Shown one piece after another: positions 25,494 through 34,771 of a stretch of DNA of 35,375 nt. The translations under genes were made by a program, and so were the position numbers. Numbering within the stretch: the stretch's first letter is position 1; the number at the start of each line of letters is the position of its first letter. The stretch is from Bacteroidales bacterium. Lineage in GTDB: Bacteria > Bacteroidota > Bacteroidia > Bacteroidales > Tenuifilaceae. The stretch spans positions 1 through 35,375 of the forward strand of contig JAFTDN010000143.1 of the NCBI GenBank assembly GCA_017454165.1, written 5' to 3'. Under the pieces are notes generated by a model. It had not been told where the DNA came from. It worked only from the letters and a program-made list of their open reading frames with translations, and searched no databases.

Positions 25494-25501
25494 CAAAGAT
25501 A
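25494..25501 (-). promoter_or_regulatory. -7 promoter element for the barrel/PorG-like/uppS/bamA block
   Basis: Minus-strand TATCTTTG matches TAnnTTTG and lies 20 nt before the ATG of the first barrel gene. A TTG occurs 23 nt further upstream, a slightly wide spacing for a -33 element. Confidence 0.6.
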
Positions 25502-25564
25502 CAACTTTAGCTCAGAATTAGGTACAACAACAACCAACGCCATTATCCTCAATTTGTTGTGCAA

Positions 25565-26458
25565 TCAGTCCCGCTTATCGGCCCCCCAGAGCAGCTTGCC
25601 ACGCAACGATTTAAAGAACGATGCGCCCCGCACACACACCACGCCCAACGTGAATGGGGCGCGGCGCACGGAGAGCGCGAGCGGGGTAGGGCTACTGAAG
25701 TGGCGCGAGTCGAGCGAGAGCATCACCTGACGGTCGCGGCTATCCACCTCGAGACGCAGCTCGCTGGTGTCGGGCAGCACTAGGGGTCTGAAGGTGAGGT
25801 TGTGCGGGGCCACGGGCGATAGCACCAGCGCCGAGAGGTCGGGGCTCATGATGGGGCCTCCGGCACCAAGCGAGTAGGCCGTAGAGCCGGTGGGCGTGGC
25901 CACTATAAGCCCATCGGCGCGGTAGGTGCACAGCGGCTCGCCGTTCACATAGGCCGCAATGCGCACCATGCTCGATGCGGTGCCCTTTTGCACGGTGAGC
26001 TCGTTGAGCGCGTATGGGAATGGCGCGAATAGGTCATCGCCGTCTGGCCGTACCTCCACTAGGCTGCGCGGCTCCACCCGATAGTGCCCCTGCATGAGCT
26101 GCACCAAGGCCTGCGGCATCTCGGCCACGGCCACATTGGCCAAAAAGCCCAGCGTACCAAAGTTGATACCCAACACAGGTATACCCGCCGGGCCCGCCAG
26201 CGAGGCCGCCGAGAGATAGGTGCCATCGCCACCCAGGCTGAGCATAACCTGCGCCCTGCGGCGCAAATCATCAGAATGCTCAAACAGCCCATCGATATTG
26301 GGCTCATAGCCATGGCATTGCCGCATGTGCGCGGCAAAATCGGTATGCACCAATACCTCGGCACCGTAGCTACCAATCTGCTCGAACAGGCGGCGCAGCA
26401 GCGATGTGGCGCTCGGTTCGAGCGGGCGGCCATATATGGCAAACGATTTTAGGCTCAT
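25565..26458 (-). CDS. nadK: NAD kinase
   Basis: The 297-residue enzyme phosphorylates NAD to NADP. It shows the GGDGT motif in [13 protein letters not shown], the NFGTLGFLA segment, a conserved [13 protein letters not shown] region and the glycine-rich [32 protein letters not shown] near the C-terminal third. Length and order match bacterial NadK. It is divergent from pdxJ across a 55-nt gap that carries the pdxJ promoter. It is upstream of the barrel/PorG-like block in the same direction, but that block has its own -7 element. Confidence 0.96.
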   Translation of the reverse strand: MSLKSFAIYGRPLEPSATSLLRRLFEQIGSYGAEVLVHTDFAAHMRQCHGYEPNIDGLFEHSDDLRRRAQVMLSLGGDGTYLSAASLAGPAGIPVLGINFGTLGFLANVAVAEMPQALVQLMQGHYRVEPRSLVEVRPDGDDLFAPFPYALNELTVQKGTASSMVRIAAYVNGEPLCTYRADGLIVATPTGSTAYSLGAGGPIMSPDLSALVLSPVAPHNLTFRPLVLPDTSELRLEVDSRDRQVMLSLDSRHFSSPTPLALSVRRAPFTLGVVCVRGASFFKSLRGKLLWGADKRD

Positions 26459-26478
26459 CTATAGGGTTGAAAAATTGC

Positions 26479-26486
26479 TACCTTTG
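26479..26486 (+). promoter_or_regulatory. -7 promoter element for pdxJ
   Basis: TACCTTTG matches TAnnTTTG and lies 27 nt before the pdxJ ATG, inside the short divergent gap with nadK. No clear -33 TTTG at standard spacing. Confidence 0.6.
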
Positions 26487-26513
26487 CGCAAAGGTAATTC
26501 AAAAACTGGGCCA

Positions 26514-27227
26514 ATGGCACGTCTGAGCGTAAACATCAACAAGGTGGCCACGCTGCGCAATGCGCGTGGGGGCAACAACCCCAACGTGCTACAGGTGGCG
26601 CAGGACTGCGAACGTTTTGGGGCACAAGGCATCACGGTGCACCCCCGCCCCGATGGGCGGCATATCAGATACGCCGATGTGCTGGCCATAGCCCCGCTGG
26701 TAACCACCGAGTTCAACATAGAGGGATACCCCAGCCCCGAATTCGTGGAGCTGGTGCTGCGGGTGCATCCGCAGCAGGTTACGCTGGTGCCCGACCCCCC
26801 CGAGGCCATCACCTCGAACGCCGGCTGGGACACCATTACCCACAAGCAACGGCTGCGACAGATAATCGGCACATTCGCCAGCAATGGCATTCGCACCTCC
26901 ATCTTTGTCGAGGCCAACGCCGATTTGGTGAAACATGCCGCCGACACGGGGGCCCACCGCGTGGAGCTATACACCGAGCCCTACGCCGCAGGCTACGCCG
27001 CCAACCGCGAGCAGGCCATAGCCCCATTCGTGGAGGCCGCCCGCATGGCCCAACGGGTGGGACTGGGGCTCAACGCTGGGCACGACCTCAGCCTGCAGAA
27101 CCTGCGCTACTTCGCCCAGCAGGTGCCCAACCTGGCCGAGGTATCAATTGGCCATGCATTAATCTGCGATGCCCTATACTACGGGCTGGAGAACACCATA
27201 CAGATGTACCGTCAGCAGCTCGCATAG
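26514..27227 (+). CDS. pdxJ: pyridoxine 5'-phosphate synthase
   Basis: PdxJ condenses 3-amino-2-oxopropyl phosphate with 1-deoxy-xylulose 5-phosphate, the last ring-forming step of DXP-dependent vitamin B6 synthesis. The 237-residue TIM barrel begins [20 protein letters not shown] and shows the [17 protein letters not shown] loop, [46 protein letters not shown] and the phosphate-binding [16 protein letters not shown] 26514 is preferred over upstream in-frame codons because it gives the normal N-terminus and follows the promoter. It is followed 12 nt later by an alpha/beta hydrolase. Confidence 0.97.
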   Translation: MARLSVNINKVATLRNARGGNNPNVLQVAQDCERFGAQGITVHPRPDGRHIRYADVLAIAPLVTTEFNIEGYPSPEFVELVLRVHPQQVTLVPDPPEAITSNAGWDTITHKQRLRQIIGTFASNGIRTSIFVEANADLVKHAADTGAHRVELYTEPYAAGYAANREQAIAPFVEAARMAQRVGLGLNAGHDLSLQNLRYFAQQVPNLAEVSIGHALICDALYYGLENTIQMYRQQLA

Positions 27228-27239
27228 CCCGAACCGCGC

Positions 27240-28037
27240 ATGGAGGCGCAGCTAAACCATATCGATATGGGCAAGGGCCAGCCCATTGTGCTGCTGCACG
27301 GGCTTTATGGCTGCGCCGACACATGGCGGCCCATAGCCCGTGTGCTGAGCCAGCACCTACGGGTTATTACCATGGATTTGCGCAACCACGGACACAGCCC
27401 GCATATAGCCAGCCACACCTACCACGACATGGCCCTCGACGTGCTGGCCACGCTCCGCCACTTAGGCATTGAGCGGGCGCACATGCTGGGGCACTCTATG
27501 GGGGGCCGCGTGGCGATAATGCTAGCGCAGCTGCATCCACAAAGCGTGGGGCGCTTGGTGCTAGCCGACATCGGCCCCGAATCGGACTTGAGCAGCCCCA
27601 ATATGGCCCAAAGGTTGCTAGCACACCAGCAACTGCTCAGCGGTCTAAGCACTTTGCAGCTGGACGATATGCGCACATTTGCGCAGGCCGAGGCGGCCAT
27701 GCTCACGCTAGTGCCCAGCACCCGTTTGCGCCGATCCATGCTCAAGAACCTAGAGCGAAGCCCCAGCGGGGCTTTCCGATGGCGGCTGAACCTGCCCGTG
27801 CTTGCCCGCCACCTGCCCGATGTGCTACGCGGAGTGGCCACAACGCGGCTCCCGTCTCACGTGCTACTGCTACGCGGCGGCAGGTCGGCCCACGTATCGG
27901 CCCGCGAGCTAGAACAGCTGCAACAGCTCTGCCCCGGCCTGCAATGCGCCACGTTGGCCCACGCCGGCCATTGGCTCCACACCGACAGCCCACACGAGGT
28001 GGCCTCGCTCACGCTGCGCTTTGCGCTACAACCATAG
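27240..28037 (+). CDS. alpha/beta-fold hydrolase (YbfF-like esterase type)
   Basis: The 265-residue protein is a cytosolic alpha/beta hydrolase. It has the oxyanion HG motif (PIVLLHGLYGCADTWRP, about 15-31), the nucleophile elbow GHSMGGRVA (Ser at about 84), LVLADIGPE, and the C-terminal catalytic His in HAGHWLHTDSP. The overall pattern is closest to YbfF-like acyl esterases. It is 12 nt downstream of pdxJ and probably co-transcribed. Its substrate is unknown and a B6-related role is not implied by the sequence. Confidence 0.88.
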   Translation: MEAQLNHIDMGKGQPIVLLHGLYGCADTWRPIARVLSQHLRVITMDLRNHGHSPHIASHTYHDMALDVLATLRHLGIERAHMLGHSMGGRVAIMLAQLHPQSVGRLVLADIGPESDLSSPNMAQRLLAHQQLLSGLSTLQLDDMRTFAQAEAAMLTLVPSTRLRRSMLKNLERSPSGAFRWRLNLPVLARHLPDVLRGVATTRLPSHVLLLRGGRSAHVSARELEQLQQLCPGLQCATLAHAGHWLHTDSPHEVASLTLRFALQP

Positions 28038-28045
28038 AGAGCCCC

Positions 28046-29722
<1,677 letters not shown>

Positions 29723-29776
29723 ATATTGCTGATTTTTACCGTGTTGCGTCTGCGTTGTGTTATTGGGGTTGGCGCA

Positions 29777-29810
29777 CATATAGGAGCGGGTGTCGGCCCG
29801 CCCCTATATG
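29777..29810. repeat. 14-bp hairpin between the secreted-protein gene and ettA
   Basis: CATATAGGAGCGGG (29777-29790) and CCCGCCCCTATATG (29797-29810) pair at 13 of 14 positions around a 6-nt loop. It lies 27 nt after the stop of the upstream gene. No U tract follows, so it could be a factor-assisted terminator, processing site or dispersed palindrome; it shares TAGGAGCG with the hairpin after tRNA-Leu. Confidence 0.7.
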
Positions 29811-29836
29811 CCTATCATGACTTATGTAGCTGTATG

Positions 29837-30685
29837 CTACTTGTTTATCTTCTTAAAATCCTTGGCCAAGAAGCCGTCAAGATCTTTGGTCTTGCAGTTG
29901 TGCACATCGTAGTAGTACATCTTGTCATCGCCTGCGCCCAGAATCATCTTGTACACACGCCACTGCATCCTAGAGCCCTCGGGGCCTACCTTGTGGAGGT
30001 AGAGCACGTTGGGGTTCTTCTCGGCTATGGCTTTCTGTATGTCCTCGGGCTTCACCACCTTCACGGTGTGCTTGTAGGTCTTGCGCAGATCGGCCAGCCC
30101 GCGCACGTCCTTGGCCAAGCTGCTCTCGTTCACCCACAGCTCCTTTTTCTTCACCTCGGCGTTGTTGGCGTTGAACTGCTTGAAGGCATCCTTCTTGATG
30201 AGGGCGGGGTTGGCATCGATCATCCTGATGTAGTTTTGCACAAAGCGGATGATGCCCTCGAGCTTGAAAGTGTAGGTGTCCTCCGACAGCCCATCGTAGC
30301 ATAGCGGTATGGAGCAGATGTCGGGCATGTCGGTGATGTTCTTGACGGCAGCACCGAGCGATACGCTCAGGAAGTTGTAGAGGGGGACGGACTTGTCATC
30401 GGGGAACTTCATCTTCACCAGCACTAGGAACGACTTGTCGATGTCCTGGCGCATCTCCTCGAACTGCTGGGCGGTGATGAACTCGTACTCGGTGATGTTC
30501 CACGACTTCTTCACCGCAGCCTTGATCTCCACGTTGTAGCCCGAGGTCATGTTGTGCTCCAGCACCACGTAGGTCTTGGAGTTCAGAAAGGTCTTCACAT
30601 CCTCGGAGCGCACCAGATTGCGCTGGGCGAAAGCGGCGGTGCTGGCCAGCACCACGAGGGACAATAGCGTAAGGGCTCTTTTCAT
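29837..30685 (-). CDS. secreted protein of unknown function
   Basis: The 282-residue protein has a clear signal peptide (MKRALTLLSLVVLASTAAFAQ) and no lipobox, so it is periplasmic or exported. The mature part mixes alpha and beta with many lysines. It includes YVVLEHNMTSGYNVEIKAAVKKSWNITEYEFIT, a central YTFKLEGIIRFVQNYIRMIDANPALIKKDAFKQFN, and a C-terminal NVLYLHKVGPEGSRMQWRVYKMILGAGDDKMYYYDVHN. I do not recognise a domain or any catalytic motif. No T9SS sorting domain is present at the C-terminus. A -7 element at 30750-30757 suggests it is the start of its own transcript, upstream of ettA. Confidence 0.8.
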   Translation of the reverse strand: MKRALTLLSLVVLASTAAFAQRNLVRSEDVKTFLNSKTYVVLEHNMTSGYNVEIKAAVKKSWNITEYEFITAQQFEEMRQDIDKSFLVLVKMKFPDDKSVPLYNFLSVSLGAAVKNITDMPDICSIPLCYDGLSEDTYTFKLEGIIRFVQNYIRMIDANPALIKKDAFKQFNANNAEVKKKELWVNESSLAKDVRGLADLRKTYKHTVKVVKPEDIQKAIAEKNPNVLYLHKVGPEGSRMQWRVYKMILGAGDDKMYYYDVHNCKTKDLDGFLAKDFKKINK

Positions 30686-30749
30686 CTTGCTGTAAGCGTT
30701 AAGTTTAACCTGTTGGTTTTCAGTATGTACAATAACGGAGCGTCAATCA

Positions 30750-30757
30750 CAAATTTA
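30750..30757 (-). promoter_or_regulatory. -7 promoter element for the secreted-protein gene
   Basis: Minus-strand TAAATTTG matches TAnnTTTG and lies 64 nt before the ATG. No good TTTG is found about 20 nt upstream; instead a small palindrome occupies the spacer. Confidence 0.5.
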
Positions 30758-30758
30758 G

Positions 30759-30774
30759 CCAATTAATCCATTGG
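30759..30774. promoter_or_regulatory. operator-like palindrome CCAAT-N6-ATTGG
   Basis: Five-base arms CCAAT (30759-30763) and ATTGG (30770-30774) flank six bases. The site lies immediately upstream of the -7 element of the secreted-protein gene, where a regulator could act in place of a -33 contact. The arms are short, so chance is possible. Confidence 0.3.
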
Positions 30775-30889
30775 CCCGCGCCGTCATGTTGAGTTTACTA
30801 CCAAAATCGTGCAAAAGTTGCACAGCCCAAGGAAAGAAACGAAGCCTATCAATATAAATGCATGACAATCAGCATGTTGCCTCAAAGCA

Positions 30890-30921
30890 TTTGCCAACCC
30901 AGCATAATTTTAGTACCTTTG
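30890..30921 (+). promoter_or_regulatory. complete Bacteroidetes promoter for the CCA-enzyme gene
   Basis: TTTG at 30890-30893, a 20-nt spacer and TACCTTTG at 30914-30921 match both parts of the consensus. The ATG begins 10 nt after the -7 element, so the transcript should be almost leaderless. This also decides the start codon at 30931, because upstream in-frame ATGs would fall before or within the promoter. Confidence 0.8.
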
Positions 30922-30930
30922 TGGCTAATT

Positions 30931-32349
30931 ATGAACCTCAAAGAGCACCTTCGACATAGCATATTCGGCACTATCGGGCGAGTGGCCGATGCCGATGGCG
31001 TGAGGGCCTACGTGGTGGGCGGGTACGTGCGCGACCTGCTGCTGCGCCGCCCCTCGAAGGACATCGACGTGGTGGTGGAGGGCAGCGGCATCGACTTTGC
31101 CCGCCGCGTGGCCCAGCACGTGCGCGGTGCGCGGGTGGCCTACTTCAAGAGCTTTGGCACCGCCCAGATGAGGCTCCGCGATGTGGAGGTGGAGTTCGTG
31201 GGCGCACGCCGCGAATCGTACCGGGCCAACTCGCGCAAGCCCATAGTGGAGGACGGCAGCATAGAGGACGACCAGCTGCGCCGCGACTTCACCATCAACG
31301 CCATGGCCATCAGCCTGAACGGCGGCGCATTCGGCCAGCTGGTGGATCCCTTCGATGGCATGGGCGACCTGGCCAGCCGCCGCATCCGCCCCCCCCTCGA
31401 CCCCGACACCACCTTCTCCGACGACCCGCTGCGGATGCTGCGGGCCATCCGTTTCGCCGTGCAGCTGGGATTCGACATCGCCCCCGACACCTTCGCCGCC
31501 ATAGGCCGCATGAGCGGGCGCATGGGCATAGTGTCGGCGGAGCGCATCATCGATGAGGTGAACAAGATGGTGCTCGCCGATCGGCCCTCGGTGGCCTTCC
31601 TGCTGATGGAGCAGGCTGGGCTGCTACAGCTGGTGTTCCCCGAGCTGATGGCCCTAAAGGGTGTGGAGGAGAAGAACGGCCTCTCGCACAAGGACAACTT
31701 CCTGCACACCCTGCAGGTGCTCGACAACGTGGCCCGCCGCTCGCCCGACCTATGGCTACGCTGGGCCGCCCTGCTCCACGATGTGGGCAAGCCACGCACC
31801 AAGCGCTACGTGCAGGGGCAGGGGTGGACGTTCCATGGGCACGACTTCGTGGGCGGCAAGATGGTGCCAGACATATTCCGCCGCCTAAAGCTGCCCCTGA
31901 ATGAGAAGATGCGCTACGTACAGAAGCTCGTTGCGCTCCATCTACGCCCCATAGCCCTCACCGAGGACGTGTCGGACTCGGCGGTGCGCCGCCTGCTGTT
32001 CGACGCTGGCGATGACATCGACGACCTGATGCTGCTCTGCGAGGCCGACATCACCTCGAAAAACGATGCCAAGGTGCGCCGCCTGCTGGCCAACTTCAAG
32101 GAGGTGCGGCAGAAGCTGAAGGAGCTGGAGGAGCGCGATGCGATACGCAACTTCCAGCCACCCATTTCGGGCGAGCTCATCATGGAGACCTTTGGGATAG
32201 GCCCGTGCCGTGCAATTGGCGACATCAAAAATCACATAAAGGAGGCCATCCTCGATGGCCTGATACACAATAGCTACGATGAGGCCTACCAGCTCATGCT
32301 GACCAAGGGTGCAGAGCTGGGCCTTACCCCAACACACAGCGCTCAGTAG
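30931..32349 (+). CDS. cca: CCA tRNA nucleotidyltransferase / poly(A) polymerase family with HD domain
   Basis: The 472-residue protein has the class II nucleotidyltransferase head YVVGGYVRDLLLRRPSKDIDVVVEG (about 26-50, with the DxD metal ligands), GTAQMRLRDVEVEFVGARRESYR, RRDFTINAMAI (neck) and DPLRMLRAIRFA. A C-terminal HD domain follows (about 245-350: KDNFLHTLQVLDNVARR, WAALLHDVGKPRTKRY). This form in Bacteroidetes repairs or adds tRNA 3' CCA ends. The tRNA-Leu in this window encodes its CCA, so a repair role would suffice there. Its 3' end overlaps the oppositely oriented lipoprotein gene by 7 bp. Confidence 0.93.
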   Translation: MNLKEHLRHSIFGTIGRVADADGVRAYVVGGYVRDLLLRRPSKDIDVVVEGSGIDFARRVAQHVRGARVAYFKSFGTAQMRLRDVEVEFVGARRESYRANSRKPIVEDGSIEDDQLRRDFTINAMAISLNGGAFGQLVDPFDGMGDLASRRIRPPLDPDTTFSDDPLRMLRAIRFAVQLGFDIAPDTFAAIGRMSGRMGIVSAERIIDEVNKMVLADRPSVAFLLMEQAGLLQLVFPELMALKGVEEKNGLSHKDNFLHTLQVLDNVARRSPDLWLRWAALLHDVGKPRTKRYVQGQGWTFHGHDFVGGKMVPDIFRRLKLPLNEKMRYVQKLVALHLRPIALTEDVSDSAVRRLLFDAGDDIDDLMLLCEADITSKNDAKVRRLLANFKEVRQKLKELEERDAIRNFQPPISGELIMETFGIGPCRAIGDIKNHIKEAILDGLIHNSYDEAYQLMLTKGAELGLTPTHSAQ

Positions 32350-32768
32350 CGCAGCCTCAGGTCGAACCTCAGCCCCGACACCATGTAGCATGGCTCATCG
32401 CACGCCTCCTGGACAAAGGAGGCACGGGGCTTGTTAGCACCTAGCACCTTCACGCTGCGCCCACCGCCGCAGTAATCGGCTACCACGGTGTAACGTCGCC
32501 CCAGAGCGAGCACCAGCTCCACGCGGCTCTGCTCGGCCACGCCGTAGTGGATGGGCACCCCACCATCGAGATCGCCCTCGTACACGGTGAAATCTACCGT
32601 GGGGTTCTCATCGCTGAGCGAGAAAAGCAGGGTCACGGTGTGCTCCGTAGGCTCTACGAAGTAGCAACGCTCGCACGTAGGAATACCATCGCCACCACAC
32701 GCCGTAGAGAGCAGCAGCACCACGCCCAGCAGCACGGCCATGGGGCTTATGTGAGGTTTATTCCACAT
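32343..32768 (-). CDS. small lipoprotein of unknown function
   Basis: This 141-residue protein starts at ATG 32768, which overlaps the last codons of the ankyrin/barrel gene. The signal peptide MAVLLGVVLLLSTAC ends in a lipobox (STAC). The mature part is cysteine-rich (CERCYF, DYCGGG, EACDEPCY) and beta-rich (HTVTLLFSLSDENPTVDFTVYEGDLDGG, RYTVVADYCGG), ending in FDLRLRY. I recognise no family. An alternative ATG at 32792 adds a basic extension. The overlap suggests translational coupling to the ankyrin/barrel protein and a shared complex. Confidence 0.7.
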   Translation of the reverse strand: MWNKPHISPMAVLLGVVLLLSTACGGDGIPTCERCYFVEPTEHTVTLLFSLSDENPTVDFTVYEGDLDGGVPIHYGVAEQSRVELVLALGRRYTVVADYCGGGRSVKVLGANKPRASFVQEACDEPCYMVSGLRFDLRLRY

Positions 32769-34152
32769 AGTTAATCCGTTTTTTGTACGCATTTTGGCCC
32801 CCTGTGGGGAGCAGCATCTGTAGCCCCACGCCGAACATGTGCCCTGTAACCTTTGGGGTACTGAGGCCAGTGTAGGTCCAGCCCAGACGCCATTCCACCA
32901 CTCCATGTCGGCAGAATAGGCCTGCCCGTGCGCTCAGGCTGGGACTAGGCGATGGGCTAGCAAGTCCGTCAAAGCGGCGGAAGGCCACATCGGCACCCAC
33001 ACCGTAGTACATGCCCAGGGCGCGATTGACGTTAGCGTTAAGCACCCAGCGCTGCCCCAGCTCGAGCCCCAGCAGGCGACGGGTTTCATCGACCTGATAA
33101 AGCTGCCTGTCGCGCTCCACTAGCACCGCGCCGCTCAGGCGGCGCATGTAACGCAGATGAAGCTCCACGTTGGTAATGCGCTCCACCAGCCCCACCGACA
33201 TCCCCCAGTGCCAGGCGTGGCGGGCGGCATCGAGCTCAATCCCTAACGCCACCGCCCCAATGCCTACGCTCCGCCGTGCTTTGGGGATGCTGCTGTCTAG
33301 AGTGCGCTTAATGATGGGACTACTACCTTGTCCCAAAGCATGGTAGGTTGGTGCCAATGCGGCACGACCTTGAATCAAGGGGAGGAGCAGCTGCACGGCT
33401 CCCTCGGCGTTGCGGGCAATGGCGTGGGCCAGCACATCAAAGCCTCTATTGTCGGTCGGCGTGACATCGGCACCGCTACGCAGCAGCAGGTGGAGCATGA
33501 GGGTGTCATCGAGCTGGGCAGCCACCATCGCTGGGGTCAGCCCGTAATAATCGGATCGGTTGGGGCTGGCCCCGTGGCGCAGCAGCGCCATAGCGCATTG
33601 CGCCGCGCCGTTGTAAACGGCCAGCATGAGGGGCGTATTGCGCCTGCTATCGATGGCGTCGGGCGGGGCACCATTGAGCAGCAGCAGCTCGGTGAGGTAG
33701 GGGTAACCATGCCATGCGGAGTAGTGCAGGGGGGTGAGCCCCAGCGCATTGGCAACATCAACGGCAGCACCAGCGTTGAGCAGCAGGAAGGCAATGCTGT
33801 CGTGCCCCATGATGGCGGCGGCATGCAGGGCGGTGGTGCCATCATGGGGGGCCATTTGGGGGTTGGCCCCGCTGTTGAGCAGGCTGCTCACTATGAAGTA
33901 GTTACCATTCTGCACGGCACACATCAGAGCGGTGATGCCATCGGCGGTGGCGGCATTTGGGTTGGCCCCGTGGTACAGGCATTGCAGCACAGCATCGGCG
34001 TTGTTGGAGTCGGCGTACTGTATGAGCATACGGTCGTAGGGCGATAGCGCGGCCAGCGGGTCGGCACTGGGCTCCTGCGCCATGGTGCTTCCGCACAGCC
34101 CAACGAGGGCCATGACCAAACCATAGGCGAGGTATTTATGGCTCGCGAACAT
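32758..34152 (-). CDS. ankyrin-repeat protein with C-terminal beta-barrel-like domain
   Basis: From ATG 34152 the 464-residue protein has a signal peptide (LAYGLVMALVGLCGSTMAQE). About seven ankyrin repeats follow (roughly 40-265: DGITALMCAVQNGNYFIVSSLLNSGANP, GTTALHAAAIMGHDSIAFLLLNAGA, GLTPLHYSAWHGYPYLTELLLLNGA, NTPLMLAVYNGAAQCAMALLRHGAS). After a linker, residues about 290-464 are amphipathic strands resembling a small outer-membrane barrel (SVGIGAVALGIELD, WHWGMSVGLVERI, YYGVGADVAFRRF, HMFGVGLQMLLP). Secreted ankyrin proteins occur, but fusion to a barrel is unusual; it would place the repeats in the periplasm or at the surface. The upstream in-frame extension to 34401 is rejected because it crosses a terminator. 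Confidence 0.8.
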   Translation of the reverse strand: MFASHKYLAYGLVMALVGLCGSTMAQEPSADPLAALSPYDRMLIQYADSNNADAVLQCLYHGANPNAATADGITALMCAVQNGNYFIVSSLLNSGANPQMAPHDGTTALHAAAIMGHDSIAFLLLNAGAAVDVANALGLTPLHYSAWHGYPYLTELLLLNGAPPDAIDSRRNTPLMLAVYNGAAQCAMALLRHGASPNRSDYYGLTPAMVAAQLDDTLMLHLLLRSGADVTPTDNRGFDVLAHAIARNAEGAVQLLLPLIQGRAALAPTYHALGQGSSPIIKRTLDSSIPKARRSVGIGAVALGIELDAARHAWHWGMSVGLVERITNVELHLRYMRRLSGAVLVERDRQLYQVDETRRLLGLELGQRWVLNANVNRALGMYYGVGADVAFRRFDGLASPSPSPSLSARAGLFCRHGVVEWRLGWTYTGLSTPKVTGHMFGVGLQMLLPTGGQNAYKKRINYVE

Positions 34153-34174
34153 CGCACGGTGGGCTTTAGGTTGG

Positions 34175-34182
34175 TAAAGGTA
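34175..34182 (-). promoter_or_regulatory. -7-like element for the ankyrin/barrel gene
   Basis: Minus-strand TACCTTTA matches TAnnTTTG except for the last base and lies 22 nt before the ATG, the same variant as upstream of bamA. It lies downstream of the small-RNA terminator. Confidence 0.45.
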
Positions 34183-34211
34183 GCAAAAAAAGTGCCGCAG
34201 CCGTGTGGCCC

Positions 34212-34292
34212 TAAAAAAAGAACGGGGAGCCATCCGGCCTCCCCGTTCCCAACCTAAACATAAACACCATGAAAAAATCACTAAACCTTTAG
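34212..34292 (-). ncRNA. candidate small RNA with its own promoter and terminator
   Basis: A full promoter (TTG-N20-TATTTTTG, 34328-34298) is followed by an ~80-nt segment that ends in a canonical intrinsic terminator (stem 34220-34229/34239-34248 and seven T). No plausible protein is encoded: only a 19-codon frame that reads through the terminator on the minus strand and a 7-codon frame on the plus strand. An unpaired A/U-rich 5' region of about 45 nt precedes the terminator stem, a common layout for trans-acting small RNAs. An alternative is a transcription attenuator for the ankyrin/barrel gene 60 nt downstream. I recognise no known RNA family. Confidence 0.5.
34213..34248 (-). terminator. 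intrinsic terminator of the candidate small RNA
   Basis: On the minus strand GAACGGGGAG pairs perfectly with CTCCCCGTTC (10 bp) around a 9-nt loop and is followed by TTTTTTT (34219-34213). It is one of the best intrinsic terminators in the window, and no protein gene ends near it. Confidence 0.88.
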
Positions 34293-34297
34293 CACTG

Positions 34298-34328
34298 CAA
34301 AAATAGGTCGCTCCTTCGGGCTGCGCAA
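34298..34328 (-). promoter_or_regulatory. promoter of the candidate small RNA
   Basis: TATTTTTG at 34305-34298 matches TAnnTTTG, and TTG at 34328-34326 lies 20 nt upstream. Predicted start is near 34291-34293. Confidence 0.6.
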
Positions 34329-34341
34329 TACACAAAACTAG

Positions 34342-34354
34342 TGACATGATGTCA
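34342..34354. promoter_or_regulatory. perfect palindrome TGACAT-G-ATGTCA upstream of the small-RNA promoter
   Basis: The 13-bp exact palindrome lies about 50-62 nt upstream of the predicted start, an activator-type position. The form is compatible with a Crp/Fnr-like dimer site, but the regulator is unknown. Confidence 0.35.
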
Positions 34355-34771
34355 TCAATTTTAACTACATAGCCACACAATACAACAGATACGGGCATCA
34401 CAGCGCATCACTATGCACTAGGTTTTGCCGCCTTTTGCTCGCATGATGTCGAAAAAATTTGCCACAAAACACACAACACTCTGGTAATAAACGCAATGCG
34501 ACCATCGCCACAATTCCAGCCCTCGCGATGCCGCAGGCGGGCGCAACATGAACGGCCCATGGACTACCTCTGTGGCTGCACACCGTGGGGTTATCCTCAC
34601 GGCAGCTTTGTCGCACCCTATCAGGGATGCGCGCATGACGAGGCAGCGCGGAGCGCTGCAACAGATACTGCCTGGGGCATCGCCCTAGGCGAGAGGTGGG
34701 GCTATGCGCGATGGACAATGCAGCCTGCAGGGCTGCAACATCGGCAGGCTGCGGTGCCATCAGCGGTGCCG
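34355..34771. other. gene-free, palindrome-rich intergenic block
   Basis: No convincing gene is seen on either strand. The block contains several compact palindromes: ATGCGCGCAT (34627-34636), GCAGCGC-GGA-GCGCTGC (34643-34659) and GCAGCC-TGCAG-GGCTGC (34720-34736). The plus-strand frame over 34560-34750 reads as Cys/Gly/Ala-rich junk of a kind I associate with dispersed intergenic repeats near REP elements in Bacteroidetes, but I cannot verify repetition from one window. Confidence 0.4.

Noticed and set aside
34211-34270. Minus-strand 19-codon frame MVFMFRLGTGRPDGSPFFF
   Set aside because: Its second half is simply the terminator hairpin and T run translated. A leader peptide cannot be excluded, but the sequence gives no support beyond an ATG.
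34269-34292. Plus-strand mini-frame MKKSLNL followed by a stop
   Set aside because: It looks like the start of an exported protein, but no promoter precedes it on the plus strand and the frame stops after seven codons. It may be a relic; no evidence for expression.
34153-34401. N-terminal extension of the ankyrin/barrel protein
   Set aside because: It would read through the small-RNA promoter and terminator and bury a good signal peptide that begins at ATG 34152.
34398-34760. Minus-strand open frame of 120 codons in the gene-free block
   Set aside because: Composition is Arg/Pro/Cys-rich with no motif or ribosomal start context, and it overlaps the palindrome cluster.
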